Positions 8,083 through 16,852 of a stretch of DNA of 60,250 nucleotides are shown piece after piece. The position numbers and the translations under genes are program-made. The first letter of the stretch is position 1. The number at the start of each line of letters is the position of its first letter. The stretch comes from Nonomuraea sp. SBT364 (lineage in GTDB: Bacteria > Actinomycetota > Actinomycetes > Streptosporangiales > Streptosporangiaceae): NCBI RefSeq assembly GCF_001083785.1, contig NZ_LAVL01000042.1, positions 1 to 60,250 on the forward strand. Direction: 5' to 3'. The notes under the pieces were generated by a model. It saw nothing but the letters and a program-made list of their open reading frames with translations. It was not told the origin of the DNA and did not search any database.

Positions 8083-9194
8083 GAGAGCGTGGCGATGGCC
8101 TGGCGGCCGCCTTCGAGGAAGCCCTGCCAGTCGCCGCCGTCCTTCTTGCTGCGCGGCTCGATGACCCCGTGCCAGTACTTGTTGAGGATGGCCAGGTCCT
8201 CGGGGCTGCGCCGGGCCAGCGAGCCGACCAGCGAACCGGCCAGCGTCTCGGCCTTCAGCGTGCGGTCGCCGAAGAAGTTGCTGTGCAGGATCGCGTCCTC
8301 CAGCACGCCGATCTGCTCGGCCGTGGACAGCGCGGACTCCAGCTTGCCGTCGTCGCTCTGCGCGGACGCGGCGGCGGCGCGCAGGTCGGCGAAGCTCTGC
8401 AGCAGGATGTCGAGCAGCGTGGGCGGCAGCTCCAGGTCGATGTTGTGCCGGCGCAGCAGCTCGGTGGTGCGGAAGCGGACGATCTCCGCCTCGCTCTTCT
8501 TGTTCGTCACGACGGGGATGCGGACGAAGTTGAAGCGCCGCTTGAGCGCCGACGACAGGTCGTTGACGCCCCGGTCGCGGCTGTTGGCGGTGGCGATGAT
8601 GGAGAAGCCCGGCTGGGCGAAGACGATGTTGTCGTCGTCGAGCTCGGGGATGGACACGTACTTCTCCGACAGGATGGAGATGAGCGCGTCCTGCACGTCG
8701 CTGGTGGAGCGGGTCAGCTCCTCGAAGCGGCCGATCACGCCCTGCTCCATCGCCGTCATGATCGGCGAGGGGATCATCGACTCGCGCGACTGCCCCTTGG
8801 CGATCACCATGGAGACGTTCCACGAGTACTTGATGTGGTCCTCGGTGGTGCCCGCGGTGCCCTGCACGACCAGCGTGGAGTTGCGGGAGATGGCGGCGGC
8901 GAGCAGCTCGGCGAGCCAGCTCTTGCCGGTGCCCGGGTCGCCGATCAGCAGCAGGCCGCGGTCCGACGCCAGCGTGACGATGGCCCGCTCGACGAAGCTC
9001 CGGTCGCCGAACCACTTCTGCGCGATCTCCCGGTCCAGGCCGTCGGAGCGCTCGGAGCCGAGCACGAACAGCCGCACCATGCGGGGACTGAGCCGCCAGG
9101 AGAACGGCTTGGGGCCGTCGTCGATCGACTCCAGCCAGTCGAGCTCCTCGGCGTACTTGACCTCGGCGGGGGCGCGCAGCATCTCGTCGGTCAT
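8079..9194 (-). CDS. MoxR-family AAA+ ATPase
   Basis: A 371-aa MoxR-type AAA+ ATPase, a chaperone-like motor that usually remodels targets presented by a vWA partner. The ATG at 9194 has AGGAG upstream, 12 bp after the vWA stop. Walker A is GDPGTGKS at 85-92. The Walker B position reads VIGRFEELTR (about 153-162), with Glu-Glu in place of the usual Asp-Glu. Sensor 1 is IIATANSRDRG (N204), and an arginine-rich turn SSALKRRFNFV follows at 214-224. The MoxR-specific helix-2 insert and C-terminal lid helices are present. By genetic context it is the motor of this operon. The conservative D-to-E change may alter but need not abolish Mg/ATP chemistry. Confidence 0.92.
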   Translation of the reverse strand: MTDEMLRAPAEVKYAEELDWLESIDDGPKPFSWRLSPRMVRLFVLGSERSDGLDREIAQKWFGDRSFVERAIVTLASDRGLLLIGDPGTGKSWLAELLAAAISRNSTLVVQGTAGTTEDHIKYSWNVSMVIAKGQSRESMIPSPIMTAMEQGVIGRFEELTRSTSDVQDALISILSEKYVSIPELDDDNIVFAQPGFSIIATANSRDRGVNDLSSALKRRFNFVRIPVVTNKKSEAEIVRFRTTELLRRHNIDLELPPTLLDILLQSFADLRAAAASAQSDDGKLESALSTAEQIGVLEDAILHSNFFGDRTLKAETLAGSLVGSLARRSPEDLAILNKYWHGVIEPRSKKDGGDWQGFLEGGRQAIATLS

Positions 9195-9206
9195 CTGGGG
9201 ATTCTC

Positions 9207-10505
9207 CTAGTTGAGGAAGTTCTTGAGCTCGAACACGAGTTTGCGGATGTGGCCGGAGATCACCGGCGTGCCCAGGTCCTTCAGCTTCTGCTTGAACCAG
9301 GAGTCCACGCTCTGGTGCCCGGAGCTGCTGACGGACCCGACGGGGATCAGCTTCACGCCCGAGCGGTGCAGCGACTCGAACTCGGTCTGCACCTCCCGGT
9401 TGTCGTAGAAGTCGGAGATCCACACCACCGCGGTGTTGCGCGGGTCCATGATCTTGGGGCGGGCCAGGGCCATCGCGACCATGCCGTTGGTGCCGCCGCC
9501 GAGCTGGGTGCGCAGCAGCACCTCGAACGGGTCGTGCACCCACGGCGTCAGGTCGAGCGCCCGGTGGTCGTAGGCGATCAGGTGCACGTCGACCTTGGGC
9601 AGCCCGGCGAAGATGGACGCCAGGATGGTGCAGTTGACCATGGCGTCCACCATCGAGCCCGACTGGTCGACGACCACGATCATGCGGGCCGGGACGGTGC
9701 GCTTGGCGGTGTGCTTGTAGAAGAGCCGGTCCACGTAGAGCCGCTCGTCCTCGGCGTTCCAGTTGGGGAGGTTCTTCCAGATCGTCCGCTGGATGTCCAG
9801 GTTGCGGAACACCCGTTTGGGCGGCACCGACCGGTCGATGGTGCCGGCGCTGGTCTTCTGCACCTGGGTGCGCAGCACCTGGGCGACCTCGTCGACGTAG
9901 CGGCGGATCAGCGCCTTGGCGTTGGCCAGCGCGACGCCCGACAGGTTGTCCTTGTCGCGCAGCAGTTGCTCGATGAGCGACATGCTGGGCGTGAGCTGCC
10001 TCGACAGCGCAGGGTCGGCGAGCACCTCGCGCAGCCGCATGCGCTTGACCAGGTCGCCTTCGAGCCCGGCGAGCAGGCCGCCGAGCTCGTTGCGGCCCGG
10101 CTGGGCGCGCAGCTCGCCCGGCTCGCAGCCGAGCGCCTGCTCGAACCAGCCCGCGTCCTGCTGCCAGGCGGCCAGCTTGGTGGCGCTGACGTCGCCCGTA
10201 CCGGTCGCGAACAGGTTGAGCAGCAGCTTGGACGCCAGAGCCGCGGTGCGGGCCCGGTCGCGCGGCGACTCGTCGTCGCCGGGCACCATCAGGTCGCGGA
10301 ACTCGCCGGCCAGCTCGGGGAAGCGCTGCACCAGCGTGTCGACGGACACCGACGGGTCGAGCAGCGCGGGCGGCAGCCCGAGCGCGTCGACGACGGCCAC
10401 GCTGGCCGCTTCGAGCGCCGGCTGCTCGTCGGTGTCGAACACGCGGGCCAGCAGCCGCCACAGCAGCACCTGGCGCCGGTTCTCCTCGGCGCGGGTATCG
10501 GTCAT
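9207..10505 (-). CDS. vWA domain protein partnered with MoxR
   Basis: A 432-aa protein with a helical N-terminal half (about 1-270) and a C-terminal von Willebrand A domain. The MIDAS metal site is intact: DQSGSM at 280-285, the threonine in GGGTNG (T339) and the aspartate in ISDFYDN (D365). It resembles YehP/CoxE-type vWA proteins that act as adaptors for MoxR ATPases by binding a target through the metal. The ATG at 10505 overlaps the stop of the preceding 468-aa gene (ATGA), implying coupled translation. It ends 12 bp before the MoxR start. No signal peptide is present, so it acts in the cytoplasm. Confidence 0.9.
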   Translation of the reverse strand: MTDTRAEENRRQVLLWRLLARVFDTDEQPALEAASVAVVDALGLPPALLDPSVSVDTLVQRFPELAGEFRDLMVPGDDESPRDRARTAALASKLLLNLFATGTGDVSATKLAAWQQDAGWFEQALGCEPGELRAQPGRNELGGLLAGLEGDLVKRMRLREVLADPALSRQLTPSMSLIEQLLRDKDNLSGVALANAKALIRRYVDEVAQVLRTQVQKTSAGTIDRSVPPKRVFRNLDIQRTIWKNLPNWNAEDERLYVDRLFYKHTAKRTVPARMIVVVDQSGSMVDAMVNCTILASIFAGLPKVDVHLIAYDHRALDLTPWVHDPFEVLLRTQLGGGTNGMVAMALARPKIMDPRNTAVVWISDFYDNREVQTEFESLHRSGVKLIPVGSVSSSGHQSVDSWFKQKLKDLGTPVISGHIRKLVFELKNFLN

Positions 10506-11908
10506 TTCCGCAGCAACCGTCCTGCTCGTTCGCGGAGTACGGCCACCGCGTCGCCCGACCTGGCCAGGGACTTGACGACCTTCGGATCGGTGGGGCCGAG
10601 CGCCCAGTCGCCGGTGTGCGCGGCGACCGGCTGGCGCTTGACCGTCGACTGGACGGCGAGCGGCTGCAGCAGCCAGCGGCCGTCCCAGCGCAGCAGGCCG
10701 ATGCAGGCGGTGGAGGTGGCCAGGAGCTGCGGCGTGAGCGGGCCGCAGCCGGGCAGCCGGTCGGTGGTGACCGTGATGGCCTGGCCGCCGACCCGGAACT
10801 CGAGGCCGCCGTCGACCTTGGCCGCCTTGTAGCCCTCGACGAACACGGGCTCGGAGATGGCCACCGGGTGCCGGTCGAGCGGCGGCCCGGCGGGCGCGAG
10901 CGCGCCGGCGAGCTGGACGCGGGCGGTGGAGAACGGCGCGGCGAGCTCGCCCGCGGCGGCCTTGGCGTCGTCCCAGAGCAGGTCGCCGGAGGCCAGCAGC
11001 GGCATGTCGGTGAGGTCGAGCGACAGGTGCCTGGCCAGCGCGCCGAGCAGCACCGGGTGGTCCTGCAGCACGCCCCACACGGCCGGGCCGACGATGGTGT
11101 CGACCTTGGTGGCGGAGACGGCGGTGCGCACCAGCCGGGGCGTGCCGCCGTCCTTCGGCTCCAGCACGCCGTGCACCTGGAGCTGGACGGCGGTGGCGTG
11201 CTCGTGCACGTCGGCGCCGAGGATGAGCAGCCGCCCCGACACCGGGACGCCCGGGTCGCCGGCGCCGGACCAGCCAGGCTGGGTGAGCATCAGGGCGCGG
11301 GTCCACAGGTCGGCCCAGCGACGGGCCGGCAGCTTCTCCATCGTGGCCACCGGGCTGGAGGCGCGCAGCTCGCCGGCCAGCCCGTCGAGCAGCACGGCGG
11401 GCCGGCGCAGCGCGGGCTCCGCGAGCATGGCCTCGATGGCCTGGTCGGAGGCGGCGACGAGGTCGTGCCCGACGCCGCGCCACCCGGTGATGGCCACCTC
11501 GTGCAGCCACGACCGGCACCCGACGAGCAGGTTCTCCGGCACGGCGGCGGCCTCGCCATCGGCGGGCTCCTCCCAGGGGGCCCGGGACCGCCCGAGCGCC
11601 TCGTCGAGCCTGGCCAGCAGGGCGTCGGCGACCGCGCCGAGCAGCGCCGCGCGCGCCCCGGCCAGGATCGTCAGGTGCTCGCCCGCCACGGACCCGGTGG
11701 CGACCTTCTCCGCCGCCTCGGCGTCCCGGTCGCCGAGCGGGCTCGCGGCCACGGCGGCGGCGAGTCCGGTGACCGCCTGGGCGCCCTGCTGGCTGAGCCG
11801 CCCCAGCCCGGTGGCGAGCGCCTCGTCGAAGGCCGCGACCAGGTCGAGGGCCTCCTCGACGCCCGGCGGCAGGCCGGCGTCGAGCGCGCCGAGTTGTACT
11901 TCGAGCAT
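10502..11908 (-). CDS. Unrecognised 468-aa protein in the MoxR/vWA operon
   Basis: I do not recognise a family with confidence. The ATG at 11908 overlaps the stop of the SWIM gene (TGATG), and its own stop overlaps the vWA start. The first ~200 residues are predominantly alanine/leucine-rich helices. The C-terminal half is strand-rich, with regularly spaced segments such as RLLILGADVHEHATAVQLQV, FRVGGQAITVTTDRLPGCG and IGLLRWDGRWLLQPLAVQS. No catalytic motif, signal peptide or membrane segment is visible. Its position matches that of the poorly characterised subunit between SWIM and vWA genes in YehL/M/P/Q-like clusters. It may be a scaffold or substrate adaptor; that is inference. Confidence 0.78.
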   Translation of the reverse strand: MLEVQLGALDAGLPPGVEEALDLVAAFDEALATGLGRLSQQGAQAVTGLAAAVAASPLGDRDAEAAEKVATGSVAGEHLTILAGARAALLGAVADALLARLDEALGRSRAPWEEPADGEAAAVPENLLVGCRSWLHEVAITGWRGVGHDLVAASDQAIEAMLAEPALRRPAVLLDGLAGELRASSPVATMEKLPARRWADLWTRALMLTQPGWSGAGDPGVPVSGRLLILGADVHEHATAVQLQVHGVLEPKDGGTPRLVRTAVSATKVDTIVGPAVWGVLQDHPVLLGALARHLSLDLTDMPLLASGDLLWDDAKAAAGELAAPFSTARVQLAGALAPAGPPLDRHPVAISEPVFVEGYKAAKVDGGLEFRVGGQAITVTTDRLPGCGPLTPQLLATSTACIGLLRWDGRWLLQPLAVQSTVKRQPVAAHTGDWALGPTDPKVVKSLARSGDAVAVLRERAGRLLRK

Positions 11909-12411
11909 CAGCGCACCGCCCCCGTCGACGGGAACCAGTGCATCTCGGCCACGGGCGCCGTGGTGGCCGGCAGCTCCAGGTAGCCGAGGTGGCGCAGGAA
12001 CCGGCTGAACACCACGGCCGCAGACCCCGGCTCGTGCCCGCCGTTCAGGGCCCTGATCAGGTCGTAGCTGGACTCGATCGTCTCGGCGCCGTCGACGCGC
12101 AGGTAGCGGGCGACCCGCCCGGCGCCGTACTGCACGATCGCCTCGGCCACCAGCGAGTTCAGGTGCTTGCAGGGCGAGCTGTAGAGGCCGCCGCACGGCC
12201 GGTTGTTGTTGGTGCTGCAGTTGAAGCCGTGGGTTCCGGCGGCGATGAAGGACACGTACACCCGCCCGATGTCCGATCCGCTCGACACGACGCCCTGCAG
12301 CCGCCCGTCAGCCAGCTCGACGAAGGGCACCTTCGCCAGCTTGCGCGGCTGGACGGGCGGCACCACGAGGGTGACGCTGCGCCGCTCCCACGCGGTTGGG
12401 TCCGCGTTCAC
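11908..12411 (-). CDS. Short SWIM-type zinc-finger protein, first gene of the MoxR/vWA operon
   Basis: A 167-aa protein. The GTG start at 12411 follows GGAGG and AGAGG motifs. The metal-binding segment is C-x7-C-x7-C-K-H, ending in SPCKHLNSLVAEA, which matches the CxH and downstream helix of SWIM domains. The usual first CxC pair is spaced wider here, so it is SWIM-like rather than canonical. SWIM proteins bind nucleic acid or protein. This one is much shorter than the typical 400-plus-residue SWIM proteins of similar operons. It has no signal peptide. As the promoter-proximal gene, with a 1-nt overlap into the next gene, it is probably co-translated with the complex. Confidence 0.72.
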   Translation of the reverse strand: MNADPTAWERRSVTLVVPPVQPRKLAKVPFVELADGRLQGVVSSGSDIGRVYVSFIAAGTHGFNCSTNNNRPCGGLYSSPCKHLNSLVAEAIVQYGAGRVARYLRVDGAETIESSYDLIRALNGGHEPGSAAVVFSRFLRHLGYLELPATTAPVAEMHWFPSTGAVR

Positions 12412-12498
12412 GATCCTCTGACCTCCAGGGCTCTTGATCAACGAACCGGCAATGTAGCGGAGGCCACTGACAAGAGTGGGCGATTCACCCAAGATGAC

Positions 12499-12511
12499 TA
12501 GGCTTGGGCGG
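12499..12511 (+). promoter_or_regulatory. Possible leaderless promoter of the GH95 gene
   Basis: TAGGCT (TAnnnT, 12499-12504) lies 6 nt before the GTG start at 12511, with no Shine-Dalgarno, so transcription may begin at the start codon. No convincing -35 was found at 17-18 bp. The rest of the divergent gap (12412-12498) shows no clear operator. Confidence 0.35.
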
Positions 12512-14709
12512 TGATCCTCTGGTACGACCGGCCTGCCGCCAGCTGGGAGAGCGAGACGCTGCCCATCGGCAACGGCGCACTCGGCGCGACCGTCCACGGC
12601 ACCGTGGCGACCGAGCGGCTGCGGCTCAACGAGAAGACCCTGTGGACCGGCGGCCCCGGCGAGGACGGCTACCTGTCGGGCAACTGGCCGCGGCCACGGC
12701 CCGGCGCCGTCGAGGAGGTCCAGCGGGCCCTCGACGAGCACGGCAGCCTGCCGCCCGGGGAGGTGGCGGCCCGGCTCGGCACCCCGCCGACCGGCTTCGG
12801 CGCGTACCAGACCTTCGGCGAGCTCCTGCTCGACGTGCCGGACGCGCCGGACGACCCGGCGGGCTACCGGCGCTCCCTCGACCTCGGCGACGCCGTCGCC
12901 ACCGTGACCTACCGGGACGTCGACGGGGTCACGTTCACGCGCGAATACCTGGCCAGCCACCCGGCCGGGGTCGTCGCCGGCCGGATCGCCGCCGACCGGC
13001 CCGGCCGCGTGAGCTTCACGCTGCGCTTCGCCGGCGGCCATCCCGGGTGCGAGGACGTCACGGTACGGGACGGCCGGCTGCGGGTCCGGGGTGCGCTCCC
13101 GGGCAACGGGCTGCGCTACGAGGGCCAGGTCCAGGTGCTCACCGACGGCGGCACCCGTACCGACGGGGACGGGACGGTCACCGTCAGCGGGGCGGACAGC
13201 GCGACGTTCGTGTTCTCGGCGGGCACCGACTACGCGCCCGAGTACCCGCACTACCGGGGGCCGGACCCGCACGAACGGGTGACGGCGGCCGTGGGCGGCG
13301 CGCCGCCGTACGACGAGCTGCGGCGGGCGCACGTGGCCGACCACCGCGAGCTGTTCGACCGGGTACGGCTCGACCTCGGCGAACCGCTGCCCGACCTGCC
13401 CACGGATCAGGCGCTGGCCGGGCGGGGCAGCGGGCTGCAGGCGCTCTACTTCCAGTACGGGCGTTACCTGCTCATCGCCTCGTCGCGGCCCGGCTCGCTG
13501 CCCGCCAACCTGCAGGGCGTCTGGAACGAGTCGAACACGCCGCCGTGGGAGTGCGACTACCACACCAACATCAACATCCAGATGAACTACTGGCCGGCCC
13601 AGGTCACCAACCTGGCCGAGACGGCGGAGCCGTACCACGCGTTCATCGAGGCGCTGCGCGAGCCGGGGCGGCGGACGGCGAAGGAGCTGTTCGGCACCGA
13701 GGGCTGGGTGGTGAACCAGAACACCAACCCGTTCGGGTTCACCGGCGTGCAGGACTGGGCCACGTCGTTCTGGATGCCGGACGCGGCGGGCTGGCTGGTG
13801 CGCGAGCTCTACGAGCACTACCTGTTCGGCGGGGACGAGGGCTTCCTGCGGGAGCGGGCGTATCCGGCGATGCGGGAGGCGGCCCTGTTCTGGCTGGCCA
13901 ACCTGCGTACGGACCCGCGTGACGGGCTGTTGGTCGTCTCCCCCAGCTACTCGCCCGAGCACGGCGACTTCACCGCCGGCGCCGCGATGCCGCAGCAGAT
14001 CGTGTGGGACCTGTTCACCGGGACGCTGGAGGCGGCCGGCGTCCTCGGCGTGGACGCCGAGCTGCGCGAGCGGCTGCGGGCGGCGCTGGACCGGCTCGAC
14101 CCGGGCGTGCGCGTCGGCTCCTGGGGCCAGCTCCAGGAGTGGAAGGCCGACCTCGACGACCCGCGCGACGAGCACCGGCACGTCTCCCACCTGTACGCCC
14201 TGCACCCCGGGCGTCAGCTCACCTCCCCCGCGCATCTGGAGGCGGCCCGGGTCACACTCGGCGGGCGCGGCGACGGCGGCACCGGCTGGAGCAAGGCGTG
14301 GAAGATCAGCTTCTGGGCGCGGCTGCGCGACGGCGACCACGCGCTGAAGATGCTCACCGAGCAGCTCAGGGAGAGCACGCTGGCCAATCTGTGGGACACG
14401 CACCCGCCGTTCCAGATCGACGGCAACTTCGGCGCCACCGCCGGCCTGGCCGAGATGCTGCTGCAGAGCCACGCGGGCGTCATCGACGTGCTGCCCGCGC
14501 TGCCGGCCGCCTGGCCGCGCGGCTCGGTGGACGGCCTGCGGGCGCGCGGCGGCTTCACGGTCGGCGTCACCTGGGCGTCCGGCCGGGCGACGGAGATCCG
14601 CCTGACCTCGGCCCTCGGCGGCATCGCCAGGCTCCGGCACCCCGGGTCCGGCGTCCTGGCGGTGCCCACGGAGGCGGGACGCACGTACCGCATCATGCCG
14701 GTCGTATAG
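12511..14709 (+). CDS. GH95-family glycoside hydrolase (alpha-L-fucosidase/galactosidase type)
   Basis: A 732-aa glycoside hydrolase of family 95, inverting enzymes that remove terminal alpha-1,2-L-fucose or L-galactose from oligosaccharides. The N-terminal beta-sandwich begins directly with WYDRPAASWESETLPIGNGALGA, a family hallmark. The (alpha/alpha)6 barrel has WECDYHTNINIQMNYWPAQ, which holds the two asparagines that activate water. It also has LQEWKADLDDP, with the probable acid Glu, before HRHVSHLYALHPG, and FQIDGNFGATAG near the C-terminus. There is no signal peptide, so it should act on imported oligosaccharides. The length fits the family. It is divergent from the SWIM/MoxR operon, with no obvious functional link. 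Exact sugar specificity is not determinable. Confidence 0.92.
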   Translation: MILWYDRPAASWESETLPIGNGALGATVHGTVATERLRLNEKTLWTGGPGEDGYLSGNWPRPRPGAVEEVQRALDEHGSLPPGEVAARLGTPPTGFGAYQTFGELLLDVPDAPDDPAGYRRSLDLGDAVATVTYRDVDGVTFTREYLASHPAGVVAGRIAADRPGRVSFTLRFAGGHPGCEDVTVRDGRLRVRGALPGNGLRYEGQVQVLTDGGTRTDGDGTVTVSGADSATFVFSAGTDYAPEYPHYRGPDPHERVTAAVGGAPPYDELRRAHVADHRELFDRVRLDLGEPLPDLPTDQALAGRGSGLQALYFQYGRYLLIASSRPGSLPANLQGVWNESNTPPWECDYHTNINIQMNYWPAQVTNLAETAEPYHAFIEALREPGRRTAKELFGTEGWVVNQNTNPFGFTGVQDWATSFWMPDAAGWLVRELYEHYLFGGDEGFLRERAYPAMREAALFWLANLRTDPRDGLLVVSPSYSPEHGDFTAGAAMPQQIVWDLFTGTLEAAGVLGVDAELRERLRAALDRLDPGVRVGSWGQLQEWKADLDDPRDEHRHVSHLYALHPGRQLTSPAHLEAARVTLGGRGDGGTGWSKAWKISFWARLRDGDHALKMLTEQLRESTLANLWDTHPPFQIDGNFGATAGLAEMLLQSHAGVIDVLPALPAAWPRGSVDGLRARGGFTVGVTWASGRATEIRLTSALGGIARLRHPGSGVLAVPTEAGRTYRIMPVV

Positions 14710-14723
14710 GGGGCCACCGGAAC

Positions 14724-14758
14724 GATCACGGGAGGTTTCGCATCAAACCATCGTGATC
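14724..14758 (+). promoter_or_regulatory. Inverted repeat enclosing the SD and covering the start of the propeller gene
   Basis: GATCACG (14724-14730) and CGTGATC (14752-14758) are perfect 7-bp complements. The loop holds the GGGAGG Shine-Dalgarno and the right arm contains the GTG start codon. In the mRNA this could sequester the start or bring a distant SD (about 17 nt away) closer. Alternatively it is a DNA operator. Confidence 0.4.
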
Positions 14759-16852
14759 CATATCAGGCGGCCGGCGGCGTTGCTCGCGGCAATGGCCCTG
14801 TGCGTCCCGCTCATCGGCGACTCCGTCCCGCGAGAGGCCGCCAGCCCACCGGCCGTCCCCGTGGCCACCGGGACGGCGCCCGCGTCCTGGAGCGCGCCCG
14901 CCGACTGCCCGTCACCCTCGCCCGTCCGGTTCGGCAGGCCGAGGACGCTGACCGCGGGCGGGCACACCGACGTGACGGCCGTGGACTTCGGCCGGCTCCA
15001 CGGCAGGCCGATCGCCCTCTCGGCGGGCGCGGAGGGCACGGTCAGGTTCTGGCGGCTGCCCGGCTTCCGGCCCGCCGCAGAACCGCTGGACGGAACCGGC
15101 GTCACGTTCGTCGACCTGGCCGGACGCGCCGGAGTCCTGACCGAGGGCGGGTACGGGGCCCGGCTGTGGGACCTGGCGGCCAGGAAGGTGCTGATGCGCT
15201 TCCCCGAGGAGACGGCGTTCGCGCAGGGCCACTACCGGGGCCGTCCCGCCCTGTTCGCCGGCCACGGCCCCTCGGTGCGCGTCATCGACACCGCGACGCT
15301 CAAGGAGGTCCGGACGATCAGGACCGGCGGCGCGCGGGCCATCGCCGCCGGCCGGATGGACGGCAAGGAGATCCTGGTCGCCTACGAGGGCGAGGAGCAG
15401 CCGTTCCGCGTCTGGAACCTGGCCACCGCCCGCCCGATCGGCGAGCCCTTCTTCATCGACGACGAGTACGCCGACCCGCGCTGGATGCGGATCACCGAGA
15501 CCCGGGGCCGGACGATGCTGCTCGTCCACTCCTACCTGGGCGTCCACCGCTTCGACCTGGCCCTGCAGGAAAGCCGCGCGATGCTCGTGCACGCCGATCC
15601 CGACCAGGCCGGCTACAGCGCGCCCGCGCTGCTGGACGGCGGCCTGCTCGCGCTCGGGCGGCTGACCGACGACCCGCACGACCTGTCCGCGTCGGTGCCC
15701 GCGGCCATCGCGCTCCGCGCCCCGGACGGCACGCGCCGGGGCACGCTCAAAGGCCACAAGGGAGCGGTGACGGCCGTCGCCGCGGGCGTGCTGGACGGCC
15801 GGCAGGTGCTGATCAGCGGCAGCGCGGACAGCACGGTCAGGCTCTGGGACGTCCGCGCCCGCAAGCCGGTCGGCGGCCGGAGCCCGGCGGCGCCGCGGGA
15901 CGGCGTCGAACTCGCCGCCTTCGCCGGGCGGGACGGCAGGGCGTTCGCGGTGACCGCCGAGCGGGACGGCGCGCTGCGGAAGTGGAACCCGGCCCGGGAC
16001 GCGCTCATGGGAGCGCCGATGCGGCCCGCCCGCGCGGCCGACCCGGACGAGTTCGGCTCGCTGGCCACCGCCGACCTGGACGGCGTCCCGGTCGCGGTGA
16101 CGGCCGGCTACCCGTGGCGGATCGCCGTGCGCGACCTCCGCACCGGCTCCGAGCTCGGCACGCTGCCGCTGCCACGCGGCCGGGGCGCCCGCGACCGGCT
16201 GCACGGCGTCGTGGTGGTGCGGCGGCCCGGCGGCCCGGCGGTGGTGGCCGTCCAGACGAGTGCGGACGGCCACGTCGCCCGCGCCTGGGACCTGCGCACC
16301 CGCCGGGTGCTCTCCGCCTTCCCCCTCGACACGAGCTGGGCGACGATCGCCGCGCTGGTCGTGATCCGGGCCCACGCCTACGCGGTCCTGCACGACCAGC
16401 ACCGGGTCGAGGTCTGGGACGCGGCCACCGGGCGACGTGTCTCCGCCTTCCCGGTGCCGCCGCCCCTGCCCGGTGAGACGGGCCGGTCCGGGATCTGGAT
16501 CGCCCACGCCGGCGAGTTCGGCTGCCGCCCGGCACTGCTGTCCACCAGCGACGGCATAGGCGTCGTGCGGATCCTGGACCCGGTGACGGGCCGGGACCTG
16601 GCGCCGCCGGTGGACCTGCGGGGCCAGAAGGGCGACGGGGCGCTGATCGTCGGCTCGGCGATGATCAGCGGGCACGCCGTCGCCCTGGTGGACAGGGGGC
16701 CGGTGCGCCGCCTCTGGGACCTGACGACGCGGAAGCCGGTCGGGAAGGCGCTCGAAGAGGTGTATTCGAGCGCCTTCGCCGCCGGCGACCGCCAGGTCCT
16801 CACGGGCGGCCCGCAGGAGACGATCCTGCTGTGGCCCTACCGCGTCGCGTAG
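14753..16852 (+). CDS. Secreted WD40-like beta-propeller protein
   Basis: A 699-aa protein with a short N-terminal signal sequence (IHIRRPAALLAAMALCVPLIG, cleavage probably near residue 25-30). It is followed by repeated WD40-like blades, several with full GH...D..VRLWD patterns: LTAGGHTDVTAVDF...GTVRFWRL; LKGHKGAVTAVAAGVLDG...STVRLWDV; RRLWDLTTRKPVGKAL; TILLWPYRVA. About 10-14 blades may form two propellers. It likely acts outside the cell or in the wall as a protein-binding scaffold. No catalytic domain is visible, unlike actinobacterial kinase/WD40 fusions. The GTG start has an unusually distant SD. Its end overlaps the end of the convergent protease gene by 16 bp. Confidence 0.8.
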   Translation: MIHIRRPAALLAAMALCVPLIGDSVPREAASPPAVPVATGTAPASWSAPADCPSPSPVRFGRPRTLTAGGHTDVTAVDFGRLHGRPIALSAGAEGTVRFWRLPGFRPAAEPLDGTGVTFVDLAGRAGVLTEGGYGARLWDLAARKVLMRFPEETAFAQGHYRGRPALFAGHGPSVRVIDTATLKEVRTIRTGGARAIAAGRMDGKEILVAYEGEEQPFRVWNLATARPIGEPFFIDDEYADPRWMRITETRGRTMLLVHSYLGVHRFDLALQESRAMLVHADPDQAGYSAPALLDGGLLALGRLTDDPHDLSASVPAAIALRAPDGTRRGTLKGHKGAVTAVAAGVLDGRQVLISGSADSTVRLWDVRARKPVGGRSPAAPRDGVELAAFAGRDGRAFAVTAERDGALRKWNPARDALMGAPMRPARAADPDEFGSLATADLDGVPVAVTAGYPWRIAVRDLRTGSELGTLPLPRGRGARDRLHGVVVVRRPGGPAVVAVQTSADGHVARAWDLRTRRVLSAFPLDTSWATIAALVVIRAHAYAVLHDQHRVEVWDAATGRRVSAFPVPPPLPGETGRSGIWIAHAGEFGCRPALLSTSDGIGVVRILDPVTGRDLAPPVDLRGQKGDGALIVGSAMISGHAVALVDRGPVRRLWDLTTRKPVGKALEEVYSSAFAAGDRQVLTGGPQETILLWPYRVA

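Noticed and set aside
6577..10832. Two long plus-strand open frames opposite the MoxR/vWA operon
   Set aside because: Low-complexity Arg/Gly/Val/Leu translations with no motif; the minus strand holds well-defined domains and overlapping starts and stops.
12467..12472. CTGACA as a -35 for the GH95 gene
   Set aside because: It is 26 bp from the TAGGCT element, too far for a standard promoter.
12412..14640. Minus-strand extension of the SWIM gene frame through the GH95 gene
   Set aside because: The upstream part is compositional noise opposite GH95, whose catalytic motifs are intact. The GTG with an SD at 12411 is a better start.
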